Origin: Cristatella mucedo
Taxonomy: Eukaryota > Bryozoa > Phylactolaemata > Cristatellidae
DNA length: 64,000 nucleotides
Assembly (NCBI GenBank): GCA_009760855.2
Contig: WPIO01000127.1
Location: 667,501-731,500, forward strand
Reading direction: 5' to 3'
The notes below the pieces were generated by a model. That model worked only from the letters and a program-made list of their open reading frames with translations, was not told the origin of the DNA and did no database searches. How positions within the stretch are numbered: the first letter of the stretch is position 1; each line of letters opens with the position of its first letter. Positions 56,222-64,000 of this stretch are shown one piece after another. The position numbers and the translations under genes were made by a program.

Positions 56222-56693
56222 AATGTTTAAGAGTTTGATAAACCTACAACAAAGTATAATTTTATTGACCACCTAATTATGCTGCAAATGTGACTTCTTT
56301 CAGCTTAATGAATTTCTATTACAATTACAACAATGAGGGCGAAAGAGCACAATGACGGGCGACAGCCACCCGAGTAGCCTTTAAAGTACGCGGCACCCTA
56401 TAAACCAGTAATTTATCTACTTGTCACACAAAGTATGCTCTTTCTTTTGCCAAATATCGATGCTATCGTACGTTTCCTTGGTACGAGCCACACCTAAGCA
56501 GCTGTGAGCTCGGCTAAAGCACACAGCTGAAAGCTGTGCCGGAGGCGAAATCGCCTTCTCGACAGCACAGTTCTCAATACCGAATCAGCCACCCCTGCAA
56601 AGGCAGTCTCTGAGATTTAATCCGACCGCTCACTTAATAGAAAAGACATGAAAACGTTTGCCAAGCTCTGAGACTTGGAATCACAGCTAGATG

Positions 56694-57450
56694 AAAACAA
56701 TAACAGCAATACATTTAAAATAGCGGCGTCAGAGAACTCAATCTCTTTGTAGGAACTTTAGATCGAAAGGTTAGTGGTAGTACACTTAATAAACATCAAG
56801 AATGACATTTAGGTATGACATGCACAGGGTCAGTATGCAAGCATGGTTAGTGGCAGCATGCACAGTGTCAGCAAGCATTTGCATATTCATTTTTCAGGAC
56901 GAATCACATGGACCCACTATATCCTGTTACCAAAATAAGTGTGTTTTTAGTTTCTTTTTAAATGCGGTTAAGTCATGGGATGCCGTGACAAAAGTCGGAG
57001 TGAGCTTCTGGCTTTGGCAGCATACGAACTGAAGGCACGGTCTCCAAGGATTAGAGGTTTGTAGGAGGTAGCCATAAACAGCTCGATTCCGAAAAGCGGA
57101 CGGTACGATGCTTGGCCTGGTGGGGGAGTAGATCTGATAGGTACGCAGGAGCCAAAGAATGAAGGGACTGACCTTGAATTGGATGGATTGCTTGTCTGAG
57201 AGCCAGTGCAGGTCGGTGAGAAATGATGTGCTGCAGCAACTAAGATGCTCACGGCAGACCAGCCTAGCTGCAGAGCTTTGCACCAGTATAAACGCCTGAG
57301 TGCAGAGCCCAGCAGACCAGCAAGCAGTGAGTCACAGGAGTCAAGATGGAATGTCAAAATGCATGACCAATTTAGATTAGACCCTAGAGGAATAGAAAAT
57401 AGTAGACCACAATAATGCCGAAGCAATTTCCGAAGGTAGTCGGACAATAG
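56694..57450 (-). mobile_element. L2-B LINE shared by both duplicated blocks
   Basis: The GTCAGAGAACTCAATCTC tail region, 3' UTR (GACATGCACAGGGTCAGTAT) and ORF complement (TTTGGCAGCATACGAAC, GCCAGTGCAGGTCGG). It is the counterpart of 28028-28930 without the SINE2 interruption. Confidence 0.85.
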
Positions 57451-57990
57451 AGCCACAGAGGTTTTAGCACGTGTCTCCTTTGCGAAACAGCTAGGATGGC
57501 TGCCGGTTGAGCAATGGATAGAGATCAAAGTTCTTACCCTAACCCGCAAGGGCCGCACGGCTTGACTCCTTCACACCTAGCTGAACTGCTGCGTCAGTTT
57601 CAGCCTCTTCGCTCCCTCAGGTCTTGTGTGGACAATAAATTAGCTGTTCCATTCCTCTACCCAAAGACTGCTGGCGACAGAACCTGTAGCTCTGCAGGTC
57701 CTAGACTGTGGAACCGGCTTTGAAAATGCATATGCAACGACAACTACTCTCCTGCTGCCGAATATGGCTCATCCTTTTCAGCGGTCCTGAGCTGCTACCT
57801 CCAGGCTACTCACTACCTCAACTGCTCTCCTGACTCTGCTATGCTTCCCACTTTCCCTTTGTTTCGTGAGACGAAGTCAGTTGGCTACCCAATGTGTACC
57901 GAAAGCCGCTTAGGCTGTTAGCATGCTACACCAACTCTCCTGCGTAACACTCACATGGTCTTATGACTTTGTGGAGTTACAGACGGAGAT
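57451..57990 (+). mobile_element. L2-A LINE 3' insertion in copy 2
   Basis: It starts at about GCCACAGAGGTTTTAGCACG, contains AELLRQFQPLRSLRSCVDNK and [12 protein letters not shown], and ends TTACAGACGGAGATACATTA. It interrupts the duplicated block between GGACAATAG and GATTGACTATACC. Confidence 0.85.
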
Positions 57991-58460
57991 ACATTACATT
58001 ACTTGGCACCAGCGAAGATTGACTATACCTCAGGTTAACGGGTCTCTGTTGATGTCGTTGAGACTTCTATTCATCAGCCAAAGTGGTTTACAAGTACACA
58101 GACGTGGCCATCACGTACACATCTCTGGTATAGTTTCACAGCCGAGAGCACAAAGTAGCTATCTCAAATATCAAAGCCAAAACGTAGAGCACAACTTAGC
58201 ACAAATCCTAAGGTGCCAACTCCCTGCCTAGTGTAAGTGGGTGGCTTTCAAGCTGCCTTGGCCATTAGCTCATACTATGGTCCTTGCCGGTTTTATTCAG
58301 GAGCAATCAATAGTGAATATCAATCTAAATGATCTAGTACTTTATCCTGTCACTTCACTGAGCTTCTCTGCTATAATAATATGTTAGCACACGGCATTGT
58401 GATGGCAAACAGGGGAGGGGGAGTGGCACAAGCAAGCTTGACCTCCATTCTGACCCAGTA

Positions 58461-59324
58461 AATGTACGCTGAATATTTTCGGAAGCAATTATTGGTGCAA
58501 AAGAATGGCACCTGTGGCAGTGAGATGGGTGCCTGATGGGGCTACCTGAAGGGTGCTCAAAAAATGGACTGCTGAAGGCTACAAGGTTGGCAGACAGAAT
58601 TAGTCGTGAGCCTGGCTGTGAGCCAATCGTATAGCAGCGTTACTTAGTGCTCGGCAGCTTATTTGTTGATTCCCCACCCCCCCTGCGGCCACGAAGCTTT
58701 CAGGGTGCTAGTGTAGCTAACTCCTATTGGCCAGTCTTGGCTGAGCAGCCTGAAGCAGAGCAGGTGCCTTAAGCTTTCTCATTCCTTCTCTGATTGGAGA
58801 CATTGTTCGACCGCCTTGTTGCCCGTATTAAGATGTCTGCCTGCTGCCTGGCAGATAGTCGTCCGGCCTAGTTGTGGCAGCACAGCCTTATCCTGAGCGA
58901 ATAGCCAGCCGATCATCCCCATCTGTAATTACTTGGACTTTGTTGGTACCGTAGCTAATCCCGAAAGTCTGGTGCCCTGCTAAGTGGTCCCCTGCAAACG
59001 AAGCCCGTTGGTGGCAACGTCATTGGCAACGTTAGCCTCTCTGGGCCGTCGTGTTGTGTCGGCAGCTTGCAAGCAGGAGCAGCAGCTGGTGCCTTGCAGC
59101 CGTCTTAGTCGGCTGCTCCCGATGACGGGACCTAGGTGTGCACACAGGCACGTGTGCACATAGGCACGTGTGCTGCTTAGGCATGTAGGCGAGCCTGGGG
59201 GCTAAAAAGAGCAGGAGCTCCGCTCAGCTTCAAGCTTGTAAACAAGTCTGCTGAAGTAAACTGCCATTTTAGCCATCCTACTTAGGTAGCTGATGCTTTG
59301 CTGGCTTTGCCACACTTGCCTGGT
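58461..59324. other. Intergenic, unrecognised
   Basis: GC-moderate sequence without a recognisable gene. It contains a short tandem of GGCACGTGTGCACATA-like units at about 59127-59172. A TAAAAAG word at 59203 has no linked exon that I can see. Confidence 0.4.
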
Positions 59325-60325
59325 TTCTTCAACTGGCAGCAAATTTTCTAAAACTAAACGATGACAAAACTAACTTACTAGTTATGGGCAAACCCAGTGT
59401 GATTCAAAAAGTCGAAAGACTGACGCTCAAAACTGGCTCTGCCAGCATATCTCCTGTTGAATCAGCTCGAAATCTAGGTGTCATGTTCCAAAGCGATATC
59501 TCGTTAGACGATCATATCAGCTCCACAGTCAAATCTGCGTATTTTCAGTTTCATAACACTGCTAAAATTCGGGCTTGTTTAGATAAGGATGCCACGTCCA
59601 AGTTGGTCCATGCATTCGTGACATCCCGTCTCGACTTCTGCAACTCACTGCTTACTGGCCTACCAGCATGTGCGATCAGGTGATAGCAGCTGGTGCATAA
59701 CTCCATGGCTAGGCTTGTCGGTCGTGAGCAGCGCAGTTGCCACATTACACCACTTCTCGCCGACCTGCACTGGCTACCAGTCAAGCAACGGATTGACTTC
59801 AAGGTTCTGTCGCTCACTTTTAGGTCCCTTCATTCTTTGGCTCCAGCCTATCTCTCCGACATACTCCCCCATCAGGCCAAGCATCGTACCACCCGCTTTT
59901 CGGAATTCAACAGTCTACCAAAACCTCATACGAACCTCAAATCCTTTGGAGACCGTGCATTTAGTTCGTGTGCTCCTAAAGCCTGGAACTCACTCCCGAC
60001 TTGCGTCGCAACATCCCCTGACTTGACCACATTTAAAAAGAACTTAAAAACACACCTATTTAGGACAGCATTTAGTGGGTCCTTGTGATTCGTCCTTCAT
60101 GTGCTAATTCGTGCTGACACCGTGCATGCTGCCACTAGCCACATTTGCATGCTGACCCTGTGCATGTCACCCCTAACCATGTCATTCATTTTATTTGTTT
60201 ATCAAGCATGATATTACTCACCATTCAATTGCATTTCCCTTTGCAGCAAATGTAAAACGCCTAGAGAGAGAGATTAAGTTCCCTGAGGGCGCTTTATCAA
60301 GTGCATTATTATTATTATAATCAAG
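59325..60325 (+). mobile_element. L2-B LINE, best copy
   Basis: It encodes [35 protein letters not shown] and FVTSRLDFCNSLLTGLPAC. Two adjacent in-frame stops follow (TGA TAG at 59682). The frame then continues [48 protein letters not shown] and LTTFKKNLKTHLFRT, with the 3' UTR and an ATT tail at about 60325. It defines the C-terminal part of the L2-B ORF. Confidence 0.92.
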
Positions 60326-60429
60326 TGGCCGTAGGTGGGTATGGTTGGTGCGATGGCCTGACCTAGCCTGGCCATCCCCCGGCCAATCTAATCACCGATC
60401 ACCCTTTCTTTTTAATGAATATTTCAAGC

Positions 60430-61085
60430 AGCTATACTAAGCTTTTATCCCTCACTGCCGTCCGGAAATGCAAACTCTCTAAACTCATTAGCTGCATTAA
60501 TTTCTGAAACTCACACTCGGATGGAAGAAAACTGTATCGGATTTATTGAAAAGAAAATTTAACATTTCAAAACCTACCCCTATAATCTACTAATCCATTA
60601 TTCTTCCTGAGGCATTTGCCTGCAATCCAGGAATCCTGCTCCGAAGAGACTTCTCGCTCGATGACTACATGACTAGATTGCTAAATGACTGCAAACGTTT
60701 CAATGTAGAGTCTTTCTACTTTCAGCTGTGCAACATTGCAAAATATGCACCTGCTTAGACAGCAATATCAAAATTTCTTTTTCAATTCACTTGTGACCTC
60801 CCATGATAAATTCTGGAACTCGCCTGTTCGCAGGTCTCGTGCCTATGCAATGAGGCCATTTCAAACGGTGCGAAATTCTGGCGCCAGGCTTGTATGTTGC
60901 AAGCATCGAAGTTGCCTCGTTATCTGGGTTTCCACCAGTCTGCACTGGCTCGGTGTCAAGCAGTGCATTGATTTTAAGGCGTTTAAGGCTTACTTTTAGG
61001 TTCCCTTGTTCTCTTGCTCTGGACTATGTAGCTCACGTATTTCCCAATCATGCAAGGCAACGTACAACCTTCTCTTGTAGCTCAA
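60430..61085 (+). mobile_element. L2-B LINE ORF (old copy)
   Basis: Diverged matches to the L2-B ORF: GCAAACTCTCTAAACTC, CTTCTCGCTCGATGACTAC, GCCAGGCTTGTATGTTGCA, CTGCACTGGCTCGGTGTCAA. Broken frames. Confidence 0.65.
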
Positions 61086-61104
61086 GCCAACGAGCATTCT
61101 CTCT

Positions 61105-61195
61105 TAGTAAACTTGTAATAATAATAGTAATATGTTTGACATAGCGCCCTCAGAGAACTCAATTTATTTCTAGGCAATTCAGATACGTTGAAAGC
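61105..61195 (-). mobile_element. L2-B LINE 3' tail fragment
   Basis: TAATAATAATAGTAATATG tail, then ATAGCGCCCTCAGAGAACTC and TTTCTAGGCAATTC. Confidence 0.8.
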
Positions 61196-61239
61196 TGTGC
61201 CCTTATCTCGTACGCTCATGAAGCCGGGCCCTCGGCCTA

Positions 61240-62040
61240 AAATCACGACATGAAATCGTCTGAGACGACGTGTATAAGGACTTAAATGTGTGTAGCCGAG
61301 TTCCAGGGGTCAGAGGCTTATTGCTGCCAAGCCCCGCCATACTCCGGCCATGTCGTCGCTCGCCGAGCCGTGCCGCTGAGCTCGGGTAAGACGAGCGGCG
61401 GTCAAGTTAGACCTCTTTATAATATCATATGCGCCAACAACAACAGGGGAGCTAAGTAAGTCTACAGAGGAAGGTCCTATACAAGGTGAACTAAAGGGCC
61501 GCAGGACGACAAAGCAAGCGCGAACAAACGAGTCAGCTGGCCAGTCGGCTTCCGCAATCCCCGGTTGTACCGACTCCATTCCAACCGTACAAGCGTACGC
61601 CGTAAAAGATCCGGCGAGCTGAGTAGCTTCTTGGCAAGTCGGAGTCGACGTCTACCACAGTCGAGAGCTTCCGCCGAAAGAGTCCAACTCACGGTGGGCC
61701 ACGAATAGGATGCACGGGGAACGCGGAATATTCAAATCCCAACAACGAGCGCGCCATCCAGCTCCGCTCGGGCCTTGGGTACCCGTTGTCTAGCGTACGT
61801 GGCAGCATCGCCGGAGCACGCCTGCGCGAATCCAGATGTATAACTCGGCGAGACTGGGAGCCTCCAACACCACGACTTACTTGGCCAACTTCTTCTACCC
61901 AAGAGCCCCGGTGACCCCTCGTCACCACACGTGCCGTGTGTAAGACCCCGGCCTAGCCGGTAGCCCTTACCGCATTGCAGCCGCCCTGTCCCAGCCAACC
62001 GAACCTAGCCTGGGTGCGTGTGGGCCTTTTCCTCGCAGCA
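61240..62040. other. GC-rich unrecognised segment
   Basis: About 800 bp, much richer in GC and CpG than its neighbours. Several overlapping minus-strand open frames of 70-90 codons contain no motif I recognise. It could be part of an uncharacterised mobile element, a promoter island of the next gene, or a decayed gene. Confidence 0.35.
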
Positions 62041-62682
62041 TTTAGTAAGTCAGTATTTACGCGTTCTGACTCTGTGCATTTAGTCACTAGCCAATGAGCG
62101 TGCTTCTTTTTTCCAAATTAAGTGTAGCACAAGAGATTTTGTTCCCTCACAGCAATATACAGATATCTTATTCTTGTATTTATCATGTGGGCCAACAAGT
62201 GTTAACAAGTCTGTCTAACTATACTAATTTATCCCAAAGTATCTGTAAAATTAATAGTTATTCTTCAAAAACATTCATATTTGTTCACATGTTCGTACGG
62301 TTTTCAAGCTAGCTATTATGTTATATGAGAAACCAACGTTTACTGAGAATCTCTAAAATGTATAACCAAAGATTCTTTACGAAAAGGATTACAGAGGATA
62401 TGAGCACATGTTCCATCTTAATTTAAAGACGGAAAGATGTAACTAATGGCAGAGGGAACGTCGCGTGACACTTTTCAATTTGATAGACCTGAACATTAAG
62501 AACAGATTATTTTGCTTCAGAATCGCGATGTCTGCCAGTGCAGGTTTCCATTCCGAAACTATTCATCGTTGAAGGAACATGCTGCCTCTTCGCTATAAAC
62601 TCAGACTATTTTAACGGAGAAACTTGTCCAACTAACGCCTGCTTACACCCTAGTACGGCAGTCAAGCAAGCTCGTGTCTTTT

Positions 62683-62713
<31 letters not shown>

Positions 62714-63094
62714 GGGATCGTTGTCATTATCTCTGATCAAGACTTCCGGTCTGGGTGCTCACTTTTCTGCGGCTTTGGAAAAATCCACAGGTCGTTTGGT
62801 CTGAACCTACCTGCGTAGCTCTCGAGTCGCCTACTTCTAAGTTGTGCATGAAGTCGACTTTAAGACCCGCTCTTTAGCCTACGGTTCGCTTTACGGTTCC
62901 CTCGAACATGCCTATCTACCCAACCTTCAGGGTACACATTGTTTTTCCAGAGTGCTCTCCCATGTACCTCATGCTCATCGGCTACCATTAGTCTTGGATT
63001 TCCTCGTGGTAAATCAAAATAATTTGCTTATTGGACCCTAATTTCATTTGTTCCCAAGGCTGTTTATTGCTTACGGCTTCTGTTATCACCTGCA
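62041..63094. other. Intergenic, nothing recognised
   Basis: AT-rich sequence with a (GA)n run at 62683-62709. No gene supported. Confidence 0.4.
62683..62709. repeat. (GA)n microsatellite
   Basis: About 13 perfect GA units. Confidence 0.95.
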
Positions 63095-63482
63095 TTGCCA
63101 TTAATAATATTAATAATAATAATGCACTTGATAAAGCGCCCTCAGAGAACTCAATCTCTTTCTAGGCGCTTTACACTTGCTGCAAAGGGAAACACGATTG
63201 AATGGTGAGTAATGTCATGCTTGATAAGCAAACAGGAATAACATGGTTAGGAATTACATGCACAGGGTCAGCATGTAAATTTGGTTAGTGGCAGTGTCAG
63301 CACGCATAAGCACATGAAGCACGAATCATAGGAACCCACTAAATGCTGTCCTAAATAGGTATGTTTAAAGTTCTTTTTAAATGTGGTCAAGTCGGGAGAT
63401 GTTCCGATGCAAGTCAGGAGAGAGTTCCAGGCTTTGGGAGCATACGAACTAAGTGCACGGTCTCCAAAGGATTTGAGATTGC
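63095..63482 (-). mobile_element. L2-B LINE 3' fragment
   Basis: ATTAATAATAATAATGCAC tail, AGCGCCCTCAGAGAACTC, AATCTCTTTCTAGGCGC, the full 3' UTR, then the ORF end encoding GDRALSSYAPKAWNSLLT and LTTFKKNFKHTYLGQH on the minus strand. Well preserved. Confidence 0.88.
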
Positions 63483-63707
63483 CACTTGTAACTCTCAGCC
63501 AAAGACGCGTCAGTTCCAATGAGCTTGTCGTGTGCCCCAATGAACTTACATTCTTTTTTCCCTCGAGTTTTTCGTAGTCAGCAGTGTTTCATTCCCTGTG
63601 TATCACTAACCACGGATGCAACTGACTGGTATACTTGCCCTGATTGTCTTCTTTCCCACGCTGGTATACTTGCCTAAGCTTGGCTGCATACATGCTATTA
63701 ATTGTCA

Positions 63708-63816
63708 TGAATATTCTAGGTGATTTAGCAGCCTCTTTTGTTTAGTGACGTTATAGCCTGTACGGTTATCACCATTGCTTGCATTGGCGAAAAAAATCGC
63801 CCACCACAGGATTCTG
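63708..63816 (-). mobile_element. SINE2 copy, head replaced by L2-B
   Basis: GTGATTTAGCAGCCTCTTTT, TATCACCATTGCTTGCATTG and CCACCACAGGATTC. The copy stops in the B box, where opposite-strand L2-B sequence begins. Confidence 0.75.
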
Positions 63817-64000
63817 CTTGCTGGCCTACCGTCACGTGCAATCAGGCGATTGCAGCTGGTGCAAAACTCCGCAGCTAGACTTGTCTGTCGTGAGCGTGGC
63901 AGTTGCCACGTCACACCACTTCTCGCCGACCTGGACTGGCTACCAGACAAGCAACGGATCTATTTCAAGGTTTTGTTGCTCACTTTTAGGTCACTTCATT
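63814..64000 (+). mobile_element. L2-B LINE ORF, runs off the window
   Basis: TGCTTGCTGGCCTACCGTCA onward encodes SACWPTVTCNQAIAAGAKL-type frames equivalent to NSLLTGLPACAIRRLQLVHN of other copies. It then reads LADLDWLPDKQRI and continues beyond the right edge. Confidence 0.85.

Larger units (their letters stand above)
56436..58460. repeat. Duplicated 3'-flank block, copy 2 (after gene C)
   Basis: Collinear with 27773-29475. Landmarks are CAGCTGTGAGCTCGGCTAAA, AAATCGCCTTCTCG, the minus-strand L2-B, ATTGACTATACCTCAGGTTA, GGCTTTCAAGCTGCCTTGGC and CTAAATGATCTAG. This copy lacks the SINE2 and carries an L2-A element at 57451-57990 that copy 1 lacks. Confidence 0.85.

Overview
The window is animal nuclear DNA, most likely from an invertebrate. 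Its genes are split by long introns (0.7-8 kb) with GT-AG junctions. It is packed with decayed non-LTR retrotransposons (L2/CR1-like), tRNA-derived SINEs and microsatellites, and has GC-rich promoter-like patches. I cannot name the phylum from the sequence alone.

The only protein-coding genes I can support are three members of one tandem family of SLC16/monocarboxylate-transporter-like (MCT) carriers of the major facilitator superfamily, all on the + strand. Gene A is represented only by its last coding exon (2176-2324). Gene B is complete: coding exons 8128-8254, 16293-16436, 17211-17354, 21562-22527 and 26321-26454, 504 aa. Gene C is complete: coding exons 43688-43802, 46128-46271, 50898-51041, 52620-53696 and 55674-55837, 547 aa, with a probable untranslated leader exon ending at 41669. 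B and C share the same five-exon layout. Every junction is phase 1, exons 2 and 3 are each exactly 144 bp in both genes, and the MCT hallmarks (an N-terminal D-R-G-W-A-W-V-V motif and YFD[RK]H..GLA.G) are retained. The array probably continues to the left.

Layout: 1-2.3 kb, end of gene A and its last intron; 2.3-6.1 kb, repeats; 6.1-8.1 kb, GC-rich upstream region of gene B; 8.1-26.5 kb, gene B; 27.8-29.5 kb, a block also found after gene C; 30-40.2 kb, a retrotransposon graveyard including a nearly full-length L2-like element and several nested insertions; 40.6-42.7 kb, GC-rich promoter region of gene C with a GA-repeat tract, a TATA box and a leader-exon donor; 43.7-56.2 kb, gene C with a strong hairpin in its 3' UTR; 56.4-58.5 kb, second copy of the duplicated block; 58.5-64 kb, repeats and an unrecognised GC-rich segment.

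The mobile elements form two LINE groups and two SINE groups. L2-A ends in (ACATT)n. L2-B ends in (ATT)n after an 'AGAGATT..GTTCTCTGAGGGCGCTTTATCAAGTG'-type tail (described in parts below). SINE1 has a tRNA-like head and a tail that copies the L2-B 3' end. SINE2 has a different tRNA-like head. Coordinates of repeats are approximate because they were delimited by eye.
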